Assembly: GCA_944320965.1 (NCBI GenBank) | Contig: CALUJO010000016.1 | Coordinates: 1-47,093 of the forward strand | Direction of reading: 5' to 3' | Length of the DNA stretch: 47,093 nt | Source: an uncultured Bacteroidaceae bacterium | GTDB taxonomy: Bacteria > Bacteroidota > Bacteroidia > Bacteroidales > Bacteroidaceae | In this document: positions 22,498 through 32,692 of the stretch, piece by piece | Numbering within the stretch: position 1 is the first letter of the stretch | Layout of the letters: each line of letters opens with the position of its first letter | The notes under the pieces: model-generated | The model's input: only the letters and a program-made list of their open reading frames with translations | Told to the model about the DNA's origin: nothing | The model's database searches: none | Made by a program: the position numbers and the translations under genes

Positions 22498-23958
22498 ATG
22501 GATAAGAAATCATTGCAGCCACAGGAGGTATTTTCTTTTTTTGAAGAAATATGCCAGATTCCAAGACCTTCAAAAAAAGAAGGCAAAATAATTGAATATC
22601 TGAAGAATTTCGGAGCTAAATATAATCTTGAAACTAAGGTTGATGAAGCCGGAAACATACTTATAAAGAAACCGGCAACAAAGGGTAAGGAGAATTTGAG
22701 AACTGTCATTCTGCAGTCGCACATGGATATGGTGTGTGAAAAGAATAATGAAACTGTGCATAACTTTGATACCGACCCAATCAAGACATATGTTGACGGC
22801 GAATGGCTGAAAGCAGAGGGGACTACTCTTGGAGCGGACAACGGTATTGGTGTTGCAACAGAGTTGGCTATACTTGCTGCCGACAATATAGAACACGGAC
22901 CTGTTGAATGTCTTTTCACAGTTGACGAAGAAACCGGACTGACAGGTGCGTTTGCATTGAAACCGGGATTCATGGACGGTGACATTCTTATCAACCTTGA
23001 CTCGGAAGACGAGGGAGAACTGTTTATAGGTTGTGCCGGAGGTATCAATACAACAATTGACTTTGCATATACGGAAGAGGATGTTCCTGAAAATTATGTA
23101 GCGATGAAGGTTACGGTAATGGGACTTACCGGAGGACATTCGGGCGATGACATCAACAAGAACCGTGCTAATGCGAATAAGATATTGAACAGATTCCTTT
23201 ATGGTCTTAAAAAGAAATATGACATGCTTCTTTGTACAATTGACGGAGGAAATCTGCACAATGCTATTCCTCGTGAGGCATTTGCTGTGATTGCTGTTCC
23301 TGAAACAGTGAAAGAGGCTGTTAGAATTGAAGCAAATGTTTTGGCTTCGGATGTAGAGAACGAATACAATGTTACAGAACCTAACGTTGCAATTGTTCTT
23401 GAAACAGTTGACAAGCCGGCAAAAGCTATAGACAGAGATACAACAATGCGCCTGCTTCGTTCTGTTCATGGCGTATATTGCGGTGTGTTTGCCATGAGCC
23501 AGGATATACCAGGATTTGTTGAAACTTCAACAAACCTTGCTTCAATCAAGATGAATGAGCCGGGCAATATCCGTATTGTTACAAGCCAGAGAAGCTCTAT
23601 TACTTCTGCACGTACAAATGTGGTTGACTCTGTTACATCAGTATTTGAACTTGCCGGAGCAAAAGTGTATTCAAATGACGGATATCCGGGATGGAAACCT
23701 AATCCGGATTCTGAAATCCTGAAGGTATCTGTTGAGGCTTATAAGAAACTGTTCGGTGTTGAACCAAAGGTTAAGGCAATACATGCAGGTCTTGAATGTG
23801 GTCTGTTCCTTGAAAAATATCCTAACCTTGATATGGTTTCATTCGGTCCTACATTGAGAGGCGTTCATTCACCTGATGAAAGAATGCTTATACCTACAGT
23901 TGACAAGTTCTGGCGTCATTTGCTTGAGGTGCTTGCCAATATTCCGGCAGTAAAGTAA
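22498..23958 (+). CDS. pepD: Aminoacyl-histidine dipeptidase (PepD)
   Basis: A 486-residue M20-family zinc dipeptidase that releases amino acids from Xaa-His (carnosine-like) and related dipeptides in the cytoplasm. Zinc ligands are visible at His75 (LQSHMDMVCEKN, with Asp77), the bridging Asp114 (LGADNGIG), Glu144/Glu145 (FTVDEETGLTGA), and later ligands around IHAGLECGLF. A dimerisation lid (about 205-380) sits between. Length equals that of E. coli PepD (485). No signal peptide. It stands alone, in the same direction as the beta-helix lipoprotein gene that follows after 73 nt. Confidence 0.94.
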   Translation: MDKKSLQPQEVFSFFEEICQIPRPSKKEGKIIEYLKNFGAKYNLETKVDEAGNILIKKPATKGKENLRTVILQSHMDMVCEKNNETVHNFDTDPIKTYVDGEWLKAEGTTLGADNGIGVATELAILAADNIEHGPVECLFTVDEETGLTGAFALKPGFMDGDILINLDSEDEGELFIGCAGGINTTIDFAYTEEDVPENYVAMKVTVMGLTGGHSGDDINKNRANANKILNRFLYGLKKKYDMLLCTIDGGNLHNAIPREAFAVIAVPETVKEAVRIEANVLASDVENEYNVTEPNVAIVLETVDKPAKAIDRDTTMRLLRSVHGVYCGVFAMSQDIPGFVETSTNLASIKMNEPGNIRIVTSQRSSITSARTNVVDSVTSVFELAGAKVYSNDGYPGWKPNPDSEILKVSVEAYKKLFGVEPKVKAIHAGLECGLFLEKYPNLDMVSFGPTLRGVHSPDERMLIPTVDKFWRHLLEVLANIPAVK

Positions 23959-24031
23959 TAAAGAACTGAAATATACGTTTATAATGGTGATGATATGGAA
24001 TTGATGTATCATCACTATTTGTTTAAATGAT

Positions 24032-25465
24032 ATGACAAGGAAAGTTATTTATATAATTGCGCAGGCTGCTATTGCTTTAAGTATTCTATTAAGCTCGTGT
24101 ATGGACGAGAAGTTTTCAACCAATCCGTCCCACATACTTTCGTTTTCAACCGATACTATAAGTTTTGATACCATATTCTCCACAATAGGTTCTTCAACCC
24201 AACTGATGAAGGTGTATAACAGGAACAGTGAATCTTTGATGTTTTCCGTAAAACTTGCAGATAAGGCTAACAGCGGCTTCCGTATAAATGTTGACGGACA
24301 GAATGATGTTGGCATAACGGAGTTTTCGGGAGTTTCAATACGAGGCAACGACAGTCTTTACATATGGGTGGAGCTGACTGCTAAAATGCAGAACAGTAAT
24401 GCAATCGGCCTGATAAAGGATTCGCTTGTATTTACAACAAACGGAGTAAAACAGGACGTCAAACTGATTGCATACGGGCGTGATGCGACAATGATGCATT
24501 CGCCTGTAATAACAAATGATACGACATTTACCGACTATCGCCCGATAATAGTCTATGACAGTCTGGTTATAGCCGAAGGTGCAACCCTGACATGCGGACC
24601 GGGTACTGAACTCTATTTTCATGACAAGGCAGGATGTGTTGTACGTGGCCGTCTGCTGGCTAAAGGAGAAAATGGCAGAGAAGTGGTTTTCCGTGGCGAC
24701 CGTACCGACCGTTTGTTCCCATATCTTCCTTATGACCGTGTTCCTGGGCAGTGGGGAGGAGTAAAGCTCTGTTCGGAAAGTTATGACAACAGTCTGGATT
24801 ATGTTGATATACATGGCGGACTGTATGGCATTGTTTGTGATTCATCCGATATGACAAGGCTGAAGGTCAGCATAAAGAACAGCAAAATTTCTAATACAAC
24901 CGGAAATAATCTTCAGATGAAGAACTGTAAAGTCGTTGTGGGCAATACGGAAATAAGTAATTCCGGCGGTTCATGTATTGATATGACCGGCGGGGATGCT
25001 ACGTTTGTTCACTGCACGGTATCAAACTATTTTACATATGGTGTCAAATATGGCGTTGCATTAAGTTTGAGGAATGTTGTGGGCGAAACGAATTATCCTG
25101 TTACAAACGCGGCTTTCTACAATTGTATAATAGCCGGTTCAAGCAAAGATGAAATAAGCGGAGGTATGGCAGAGGACAAATCTGTTCCTTATAACTATTC
25201 TTTCAGATATTCGCTTATCAACTCTGTCCAGCCCGAAGAAGGTGATGTTGTTGAATGCCTTTGGGAAAAGGATGACAAGTTTGTCAAGATAGACAATGAT
25301 AATTTTATTTATGATTTCCGCCTTGATTCTCTTTCAAAGGCCATTAATATCGGTTCATTGGAATATTCAAATGACTATCCTTTTGATCGCCTTGGCAATC
25401 CACGTACTGTTGATAATGGAGGTGACGGAAGACCGGATGCTGGATGTTATGAATGGAAACTTTAA
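24032..25465 (+). CDS. Right-handed beta-helix lipoprotein
   Basis: A 477-residue lipoprotein (Cys23 in ILLSSC). The N-terminal part (about 35-150) looks like a beta-sandwich, with SFSTDTISFDTIFSTIGSS split around residue 40 and PVI/NDTTFTDYRPIIVYDSLVIAEGATLTC leading into the helix. Residues about 175-380 have short turns typical of a parallel beta-helix (VVRGRLLAKGENG, KISNTTGNNLQMKNC, ATFVHCTVSNY). The tail ends RTVDNGGDGRPDAGCYEW, the common ending of this Bacteroidota family. No catalytic residues are obvious; it may bind or process a glycan at the surface. It is convergent with the SusD gene across a terminator. Confidence 0.85.
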   Translation: MTRKVIYIIAQAAIALSILLSSCMDEKFSTNPSHILSFSTDTISFDTIFSTIGSSTQLMKVYNRNSESLMFSVKLADKANSGFRINVDGQNDVGITEFSGVSIRGNDSLYIWVELTAKMQNSNAIGLIKDSLVFTTNGVKQDVKLIAYGRDATMMHSPVITNDTTFTDYRPIIVYDSLVIAEGATLTCGPGTELYFHDKAGCVVRGRLLAKGENGREVVFRGDRTDRLFPYLPYDRVPGQWGGVKLCSESYDNSLDYVDIHGGLYGIVCDSSDMTRLKVSIKNSKISNTTGNNLQMKNCKVVVGNTEISNSGGSCIDMTGGDATFVHCTVSNYFTYGVKYGVALSLRNVVGETNYPVTNAAFYNCIIAGSSKDEISGGMAEDKSVPYNYSFRYSLINSVQPEEGDVVECLWEKDDKFVKIDNDNFIYDFRLDSLSKAINIGSLEYSNDYPFDRLGNPRTVDNGGDGRPDAGCYEWKL

Positions 25466-25508
25466 GGTGAAGTTTTATATTGGTAATTATTAGCGACGAT
25501 TTATAAAA

Positions 25509-25560
25509 TAAAAATGGCATGTGAAATTTGGATTTTATCCATATTCATATGCCATTTTTT
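25509..25560. terminator. Bidirectional terminator, beta-helix / susD-like
   Basis: The outer arms AAAAATGGCAT and ATGCCATTTTT frame an imperfect stem of about 50 nt with an inner GGAT/ATCC. T-rich on both sides. Confidence 0.85.
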
Positions 25561-25630
25561 ATAATGAGTAATATTTTAGTTATTTGTGCATAAAATATTA
25601 CAGTTTTTTTGTTGATTTAGAATATAACTT

Positions 25631-27262
25631 TTAGAAGTTACCTTTCTCAACATCCCACCATATTCTTGTTCCACCTGTATCAGGACCATTCAATAGAGAT
25701 TCTGCTTTTTTAACTTCGCTGCCGTTTGTATTGCGTTCCTGTAAAGTGAATGGCAAGCGGCGGATTTGTTCTTCTGTATCAATCAGACCATCACTCTTGT
25801 TGTTTGCAACAGTGAACAATTTAGGATATCCGGTACGACGGAATTCTGCCCATGCGTTGAATGACAGAGGGAATGTTCCAATCCATTTCTGAGTAATAAT
25901 CTGTTGCAGATGTTTTTCATTATCGTTTCCATCCAACCATTTAACAGGTACATCATTAACTCTGTCTGTACTGTTGGCATCGTCATAGATGTCTTTATAT
26001 CTGTATGCGTTTGTTGTACCTGCAAGGTATGTATCGATAGCACTTGCATCAGTAATATCTTGATTTGCCAATGCGCATCGTACCCCCTTTTCATAGAATT
26101 CATGTGGAGTTCCTTGAACAAGTTCAGGCCATCTCATTGCAATTTCTGCCAACAGGAACTGAGTTTCACATACCTTGAAGATAGGAAGTGGTTCATGTTC
26201 ATCAACTTTATATCCAGACATTGGACCATAAGGGTTATTTGGTTTAACACCGGCTTCAACCCCCATTCTGACTGCATGAATTGTTGGGTATGGGTCATCA
26301 TCATAAGCTTTCGCTGCATTTCCGTCTTTGTCCTTGAAATTATCCATATCAACTTCTGTGAACAAGTTCATAATTGCAGGATGTTTGTATCCTTTCATCA
26401 TGGATTCAAATGAAGCATTCATTCTTGAGTCACCCCAACCTTGGTCCATCCAATACATAGGGTTTTGGATAGTTTCATCTACAACTTCAATGTCTTTGTC
26501 ATTTTCATTAAAGTATATACCGTTTTCCAAAACATATTTTGTTTCTTCTTTTGCCAAATCAGGGTTGATTTTTACAAGTCTCATTGCAAGACGAAGATGG
26601 ACAGAACCTACAAGCTTTCTCCAGTTTTCGTATGATTCGTTACACATCTTGTCAAAGTCATTTGTCGTCTTAGCATTAGGATTTGCTGTCATAAAGTCCC
26701 TAAGGTCTTCATTTGCTTTTCTTAAGTCTGCGAACAAAGATTTATATACGGTTTCTTCTGTGTCATAGTAGTAAGGAGCTTCTCCGGAAATCACAGAAGT
26801 ATAAGGAATTGGTCCGTATGTATCAACCGCATTGTTTGCTGCTATGACCTGCATTACCCTTGCCATGGAAGCATAGTTTTTCATTTCTTTTTGATCTGCA
26901 AACTTAATAACCGCATTTGTATTTGGAATAACCTTAAGTAGCAGTATTTCCAATGGTCCATGGTTAAAGTCAGGTCTTAGTTTGTAGAACATATTGCTGT
27001 TATCACCAAAAGTATGAGGTGTACAGAAATATCCGGCAAACAAGTCGATGTGAAGGTTGTATCCGTATTGGTACATACCAACGTCATTTGGATATATTGC
27101 ATACTGAGTGCTTAATACCATTTTCTGCAAATCCTTTTCGCTTAAATTGTCAACATAGATAGAGTTTGGATCTTTGTTGAATTCTGCAAAATTATCCATA
27201 CATCCTGTCAGGGATGTGGCTATGGCAAGTGACACAATGCCAAATATATATTTTTTCTTCAT
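25631..27262 (-). CDS. SusD/RagB-family outer-membrane lipoprotein
   Basis: A 543-residue surface lipoprotein (Cys21 in SLTGCMDN). The opening FAEFNKDPNSI, the helical repeats (QKMVLSTQYAIY, ARVMQVIAANNAVDTYGPIPY) and the late FKVCETQFLLAEIAMRWPELV and FSLSFNAWAEFRRTGYP-like block (PLSFNAWAEFRRTGYP) are typical of the nutrient-binding SusD-like group that pairs with SusC. It would catch its ligand at the cell surface and cap the SusC pore. It follows the SusC gene by 23 nt. No glycosidase, sensor or sigma/anti-sigma gene adjoins, so the ligand (sugar, peptide or other) is open. Confidence 0.95.
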   Translation of the reverse strand: MKKKYIFGIVSLAIATSLTGCMDNFAEFNKDPNSIYVDNLSEKDLQKMVLSTQYAIYPNDVGMYQYGYNLHIDLFAGYFCTPHTFGDNSNMFYKLRPDFNHGPLEILLLKVIPNTNAVIKFADQKEMKNYASMARVMQVIAANNAVDTYGPIPYTSVISGEAPYYYDTEETVYKSLFADLRKANEDLRDFMTANPNAKTTNDFDKMCNESYENWRKLVGSVHLRLAMRLVKINPDLAKEETKYVLENGIYFNENDKDIEVVDETIQNPMYWMDQGWGDSRMNASFESMMKGYKHPAIMNLFTEVDMDNFKDKDGNAAKAYDDDPYPTIHAVRMGVEAGVKPNNPYGPMSGYKVDEHEPLPIFKVCETQFLLAEIAMRWPELVQGTPHEFYEKGVRCALANQDITDASAIDTYLAGTTNAYRYKDIYDDANSTDRVNDVPVKWLDGNDNEKHLQQIITQKWIGTFPLSFNAWAEFRRTGYPKLFTVANNKSDGLIDTEEQIRRLPFTLQERNTNGSEVKKAESLLNGPDTGGTRIWWDVEKGNF

Positions 27263-27285
27263 ATTATTCAGTATTTGTTATTTGT

Positions 27286-30200
27286 TTAGAATGACATCTT
27301 GAAATTTAAACCGAACGAACGTGTACTTGGCAAGTTGAAATAATCAATTCCCTGCCATCCGTTAGCTGTTGAAGCAGAAACATCAGGATCAACAGGAGCG
27401 TCCTTGTAGAAGAAGAACAGGTTACGTCCGACAAGTGATACATTCAAGTCTTTGCTCTGTCCAAACAGATTGCGGAATGTATAACCAAGTGATAATTCGC
27501 GAAGCCTGAAGTTGGTTGCGCTGTAAACATAGTCATCGCCTTTGTATGATGAACCTGCTACCGCCTGGTAGTAATCGTAAGCATCGAATTCGTGACCTTG
27601 GAATTCAATTTTGCCTCCATTATCTCTAACATCTGCAGATGCCTGGCTTACTCCATAAAGATCAAGTTTACCTTGAGTCAAAGCCAATACATTACCACCA
27701 ATTTTACCATCAATAAGGAAGTAAAGTGTAAAGTCCTTATAGTTGATAGTATTAGCCCATCCCATGTGAATCTTTGAATTCAGTGTACCGACTTTTGTGG
27801 TTGCTTCATCACTGCTTGCTAATGAATATGTCTTGTTGTTTCCTTCACCGCTTTCTGATACGATAAGATCTCTTACATATACATCTCCGTATGAACCGTT
27901 TTCTTTAAGGAACATATAGAAACCGTTTGCTTCTGCAAGCTGAGGATTTTCCAAACCTTCGACAAGTTCAAGAATCTTGTTGTCATTATATGCAAAATTG
28001 AGTTTTGAAATCCAGCTTACATTGTTCCATTCTTTGCTGTATCCTAAGCTTAGTTCGATACCTTGGTTCTGTACATTACCTGCGTTGATATACCTGTTGT
28101 TGTATCCTGATCCCCATGGTGCTTTAACCATAAAGAACTGGTTGTGGGTATTACTCTTATAATATGTGATTTCACCGGTAAATCCACATCTGTGACCGAA
28201 CTCAAGACCAAATTCCATTGAATGTGTCTTTTCTGGCTTTAATTCTTTAAATGGAGCAGCATCTGGCATTTTTAAAGAGCCTCCACTACCCATAACAAAT
28301 CTCATATCAGACATAGTAGTTATACCTGCAGGTATATCGTTACCTACAATTGAGTAGCTGCCTCTGAATTTGAATAGATTTATATCTTCATTCATATTAA
28401 AAATTTTGTGCAATAACAGGTTTGCACCGAATGATGGGTAGAAATAAGATACACTGCTTGTTCCGTAAAGAGAAGATGACCAGTCGTTACGTACTGTTGC
28501 TTCAAGATTGGCATAGCCTCTAAAATCAAGATTTGCAGAACCGAATACAGCATATTGGCGTTTGTGGCTGTATGTGTATTTGTTTGGGTTCAGTTTTGAG
28601 TTGCCTGGCATAAACCAATTGCTGAAATATGGTTCGTGTGAATCTTCAATGAAGATTTCATTGCCTTCGCTTTTTTGATCAGTAAAAGATGTTCCCAATA
28701 CAACATTCAGATTATAACCGGAGAAGTCTTTATTTACAGTTGCAAGGAAGTCTCCATAAATCTGCTCATATGTATTGGCAGTCCAATTATATCTTCCTTT
28801 GTTAACATTGTAAGATGTTGCATAGTGCTTTCTGTCCCATTCATCATCTGTTCTGTCGTAACTGATACGTCCATCAAGATTCAACCAGTCTGTTGCTTTT
28901 ATACCTAAATGTGCAGTAATCATCGCACGACTGCGGCTTTCTTCTGAACGCATTCTGTTTAGAATCCAGTATGGGTTTTGGTTGTCTTCTGCTTTCCATG
29001 GCCAAATCTGTTCACCTGTCTCGGTTTCGTAAGTCTCAAAATCTTTAATGCTTTGGTCACGCGGCATTAGATAAAGTCCTGATATTGGATTGTGCAGACC
29101 ACCACTTGCAGGACGGTTAACCCCTTTTTGCTTGATATAGTTTGCTGAAACATCTGCTTTCATTATACCATCGAAGAAATCAAAACTTTCGCGTAGGGTT
29201 AGATTATGTCTTACAAACTTATTTGTTGGAGTTATACCTAATGCAGATGTGTTTCCATAAGAGAAGTATGTCTGTGCAATTTTGTTTCCGCCACTTAAAG
29301 CTACTGAGTTGTTGAAGTTTGCACCTACATTAAAGAAGTCTTTTAAGTTGTTTTTTGCCAGTTCACCTGAAATTTTTTCTCCCCAACTTGTGTTGGAATT
29401 TGGAGTAGAACCATAAGTGTTCTGCAATTCAGGGAGGACCATAGGAGTTTCAATTGTTGTATTACTTGAAACATCTATTCTCAATTTTCCTTCATTTCCT
29501 GATTTTGTTGTTATAATGATAGCACCATTGGCTGCCATACTACCATAAAGGGCGGCTGCAGATGCTCCTTTCAGGATGTTTATACTTTCAATATCATCAG
29601 GGTTGATGTTGCTTAAAGCATCTCCTCCGTCTCTTTGTCCACCATAAGTTGAATTAATTTGTGTCGTATTTTGGTTCTGCATAGGGATACCGTCAACAAC
29701 TATAAGCGGACTGTTGTTACCCATGATAGAAGTATTTCCGCGAAGCAAAATCTTAGAAGAACCACCTGCACCTGTTGTACTTGGTGTAATTATAAGACCT
29801 GCGGATTTGCCTTGTAAGCTGTTAATAAAGTTGGCATCTTTGGCTCTTGTCAATTCTTTTCCTCCCAATACGTCTGCTGAATAAGTAAGAGCTGTTGATT
29901 TTCTTTCAATACCCATTGCTGTAACAACAACTTCACCAAGTAATTCTGTGTCTTCTTTTAGCACAATATTATATTCTGACCTTCCGTCTATTGCTACCTT
30001 AGTTGTCTTGAAACCGACATATGAAATTTCAAGAAATCCATTATCTGGTACGTTGTTTAAAACAAAATAACCGTCAAAATCTGTTATTGTACCTGTTGTT
30101 GTGCCTTCAATAAGGATATTTGCTCCTATAATAGGTTCACCTTTTGAATCTACAATACGACCTTTTACATTTCCTGATTGTTGTACCGCAGCATAGCTTT

Positions 30201-30330
30201 CTGTCGTATCAAGACTTGTGCTTGCTGAAACTTCTAGTGGTGAACCTAAGATTGCAAAGCAAAATAATGTTGCTGTAGCTAACCTTGGTTGCAACATTGT
30301 TTTAATTCTACTTTTTTCCCCTTTGCTCAT
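27286..30330 (-). CDS. SusC/RagA-type TonB-dependent transporter
   Basis: A 1014-residue outer-membrane transporter. After the signal (cleavage near residue 36) comes a carboxypeptidase-regulatory-like domain (about 52-132: GRIVDSKGEPIIGANILIEG split, then FDGYFVL), a TonB-box-like LLGEVVVTAMGIER segment, a plug domain (about 150-275, with LLRGNTSIMGNNSPLIVVDGIP split), and a 22-strand barrel ending in FGLNFKMSF. This domain order and length match the SusC family. There is no N-terminal STN/FecA-type sensor domain, so control by an anti-sigma factor is not indicated. It is the first gene of the pair with the SusD-like lipoprotein. A second in-frame start at 30297 (MLQPRLATA) is possible. Confidence 0.95.
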   Translation of the reverse strand: MSKGEKSRIKTMLQPRLATATLFCFAILGSPLEVSASTSLDTTESYAAVQQSGNVKGRIVDSKGEPIIGANILIEGTTTGTITDFDGYFVLNNVPDNGFLEISYVGFKTTKVAIDGRSEYNIVLKEDTELLGEVVVTAMGIERKSTALTYSADVLGGKELTRAKDANFINSLQGKSAGLIITPSTTGAGGSSKILLRGNTSIMGNNSPLIVVDGIPMQNQNTTQINSTYGGQRDGGDALSNINPDDIESINILKGASAAALYGSMAANGAIIITTKSGNEGKLRIDVSSNTTIETPMVLPELQNTYGSTPNSNTSWGEKISGELAKNNLKDFFNVGANFNNSVALSGGNKIAQTYFSYGNTSALGITPTNKFVRHNLTLRESFDFFDGIMKADVSANYIKQKGVNRPASGGLHNPISGLYLMPRDQSIKDFETYETETGEQIWPWKAEDNQNPYWILNRMRSEESRSRAMITAHLGIKATDWLNLDGRISYDRTDDEWDRKHYATSYNVNKGRYNWTANTYEQIYGDFLATVNKDFSGYNLNVVLGTSFTDQKSEGNEIFIEDSHEPYFSNWFMPGNSKLNPNKYTYSHKRQYAVFGSANLDFRGYANLEATVRNDWSSSLYGTSSVSYFYPSFGANLLLHKIFNMNEDINLFKFRGSYSIVGNDIPAGITTMSDMRFVMGSGGSLKMPDAAPFKELKPEKTHSMEFGLEFGHRCGFTGEITYYKSNTHNQFFMVKAPWGSGYNNRYINAGNVQNQGIELSLGYSKEWNNVSWISKLNFAYNDNKILELVEGLENPQLAEANGFYMFLKENGSYGDVYVRDLIVSESGEGNNKTYSLASSDEATTKVGTLNSKIHMGWANTINYKDFTLYFLIDGKIGGNVLALTQGKLDLYGVSQASADVRDNGGKIEFQGHEFDAYDYYQAVAGSSYKGDDYVYSATNFRLRELSLGYTFRNLFGQSKDLNVSLVGRNLFFFYKDAPVDPDVSASTANGWQGIDYFNLPSTRSFGLNFKMSF

Positions 30331-30608
30331 AGTAAAAGTGATTTAATTATTAAAATATAAATATACTATAATTTAATTGTTTGGTTAGGCTTTTGATTAT
30401 ATAACGCTAAATAATACAAAAGCTTTAAGAAAAGCAAGGGTGTTAAGTGTTAAAATTGGTTTTATGACTTAAAAATAGTGGATTATAGTAAAGTTATGTG
30501 TTTTTAATGTTTCTTTGTAAGGTTGATGTTGCGATTTGGGTATAATAAAATTATGCTTATTAAAAATATGATAATACGATTTCAAGGATAAAAATAGTAT
30601 AAGCCCCT

Positions 30609-32594
30609 TTATTCTCCGAACAGGTTGTATGTTGTCTTCAAAACCTTGAATTCTGTGCGCCTGTTCAAGGCATTGCATACTTCCTGCTGTTCTTCATTGA
30701 ATTTTAGAATATAGGATTCTGTGAGGGTGCTGTCCTGCTGGAGGAACGGATGTTCCTGTGCTATTCGTTTGGTTACTACAACAGGTTTGCTTTCGCCATA
30801 TCCTTTTGCTTCAAGCCTTTTGCTATCAATACCGTTTTCAATAAGGTAATTAACTACTGATTCAGCACGCCTTTGGGACAGACGTTCGTTGTATTGATCT
30901 CTTCCTTTGTAGTCACAGTGTGAACTCAACTCAATGGTTACGTTAGGATTGTCATTTAGCAGCTTTATCAGTTCGTCAAGTGATGCTGTTGATTCCGGTG
31001 TCAATGTTGCCTTGTCGAATTCATAGAAGACATTTTCAATCCTTACCGGTCTTGTAATTGAAGAAAGCGGAAATTCTATTTCATAATGCTTGTTCTCCTT
31101 TACTGTATCTGTTGTAATTTCCTGTTTGTAGTTCAAGTATCCACGGCATGACGCAAGCATGACATATGATGTGTTCATTTCAAGCTCGCATGTAAAGGAA
31201 CCGTCTTTCTTGGTATTGTATTTGATGTTGCTTCCGTCTTTTCCTACAATATTAACTATAGCGTTTTCAAGTTCATAGGCTTCCTTGTCATACACCCAAC
31301 CTGTCAGTTTGTAGGTTATTTCGGGAAGTTCAAACGTGTACAAATGATCCCAGCCTCGTGCATCATTCCTGTTTGAAGAGAAAAAGCCTTTTTGTTTTCC
31401 CGGTTCAAATGTCATTCCGAAATCGTCGGCCTGTGAGTTTACCGGATATTTCAGGTTTTCTATAGTCCATTTGCCTGTACTGTCTTCCACTGCCTTGAAT
31501 ATGTCAAGCCCTCCCATGCCAGGATGTCCGTCAGAAGAGAAATACAGTTCTCCCTTGCTGTTGAATGACGGAAACATTTCATTTCCGGGAGTGTTTATCT
31601 GTTCTCCAAGATTTTCTATGGCTCCGAATCCGGTGGTAAGAATTTCTGCTCTCCACAAGTCCAGTCCTCCGAATGTACCTCCCATGTCTGACACGAAGTA
31701 CAGATATTTGCCTTCCGGGTCAACTGCCGGATGTGCATATGATGACAGACTGTCTTTTGCAAGCTCGCACTTTTGCGGTGCTGCCCAGTTTGCTCCTGAA
31801 CGTGCTGATGAATATATTTCAGCGTAAGCCGGTCCGTTGTTTTTCATTATGCAACGTGTCAGATACATTGTTTTCCCATCTGGTGAAAAGCTGCATGCAC
31901 CGTCTTCAAATTCACTGTTTACTTCAGATTGCAGAAGTTCCGGCTTTTTCCATTTGCCCTGTTCATCTACTGTGGCAAAAAAGATGTCGGCACTTTTCAT
32001 ATCCGTTATAGGATTTATGTCATCTCCTGTTGCTTCCTGTCTTGTAGAAGTGAAGTATATCGTATTTATGTCTTCTCCTGCATAGGCAGGTGAATAGTCC
32101 GAACGTCTTCCGTTAAAGAGTTTGTCTTTCTTGACAATGTATCTTGACGGATTTTCTTTCCAAAGCGGAAGCAAATCACATGATTTGCGGCCGTTAATGG
32201 CAAGAATGTTATTTGGGTTCATCTCCAGATATTCGTCATAACTTTTGCGGGCATCATTGTACCGGCCCATTTTTAGCTCTGTATCAGCCTTGTAAAGAAT
32301 TGCTGTAGAATCTGGATATCCGTATCTTATGGCATTTATGTATGCTCCTCTTGCCTTGGCAGCAAAGTTGACTTTGCGGTAGCAGTTTCCCATTTTCCAT
32401 GCAATTTCTGCCCTTACATCCTTTTTCTTGGTCGAAACTCTTGCATATGCACGCTTATATAGTTTTGCAGCTTCTGAATATTCGCCTCTGTCATAGGATT
32501 CGTTCCCTTTTTTTAGCATTGAACTGTATCCGCACGATGAAACCGTGACAATGGCTGTCATCAACATTATATATATGTGGTTTCTTTTTTTCAT
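30609..32594 (-). CDS. PorE-like OmpA-family lipoprotein (TPR-PD40-CRD-OmpA)
   Basis: A 661-residue lipoprotein (Cys21 in TVSSC). From the N-terminus: TPR repeats (about 30-155), a beta-propeller with PD40/WD40-like blades (about 165-430; FSPDGKTMYLTR, DPEGKYLYFVSDMGGTFGGLDLW, FNSKGELYFSSDGHPGMGGLDIF), a carboxypeptidase-regulatory-like domain (about 440-515), and an OmpA peptidoglycan-binding domain (about 530-650; NERLSQRRAESVVNYL). This is the architecture described for PorE of Porphyromonas gingivalis, which links the type 9 secretion machinery to peptidoglycan. Gut Bacteroidales without type 9 secretion carry similar proteins, so the role here is not settled. No other por genes are in the window. 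Confidence 0.88.
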   Translation of the reverse strand: MKKRNHIYIMLMTAIVTVSSCGYSSMLKKGNESYDRGEYSEAAKLYKRAYARVSTKKKDVRAEIAWKMGNCYRKVNFAAKARGAYINAIRYGYPDSTAILYKADTELKMGRYNDARKSYDEYLEMNPNNILAINGRKSCDLLPLWKENPSRYIVKKDKLFNGRRSDYSPAYAGEDINTIYFTSTRQEATGDDINPITDMKSADIFFATVDEQGKWKKPELLQSEVNSEFEDGACSFSPDGKTMYLTRCIMKNNGPAYAEIYSSARSGANWAAPQKCELAKDSLSSYAHPAVDPEGKYLYFVSDMGGTFGGLDLWRAEILTTGFGAIENLGEQINTPGNEMFPSFNSKGELYFSSDGHPGMGGLDIFKAVEDSTGKWTIENLKYPVNSQADDFGMTFEPGKQKGFFSSNRNDARGWDHLYTFELPEITYKLTGWVYDKEAYELENAIVNIVGKDGSNIKYNTKKDGSFTCELEMNTSYVMLASCRGYLNYKQEITTDTVKENKHYEIEFPLSSITRPVRIENVFYEFDKATLTPESTASLDELIKLLNDNPNVTIELSSHCDYKGRDQYNERLSQRRAESVVNYLIENGIDSKRLEAKGYGESKPVVVTKRIAQEHPFLQQDSTLTESYILKFNEEQQEVCNALNRRTEFKVLKTTYNLFGE

Positions 32595-32692
32595 GCGGTT
32601 ACAATATTCTTTATTAGATAAAACTTATCAATGCATGTTTTATTGTGTTGCCTCTAAAGTATCTCTTGAAGATTTTTTGAGTCCTATTGTTT

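Noticed and set aside
22570..23469. A 299-codon open frame antisense to pepD
   Set aside because: It overlaps a firm M20 dipeptidase gene, has a Cys/Phe/Asn-rich composition with no domain, and is the frame shadow of pepD.
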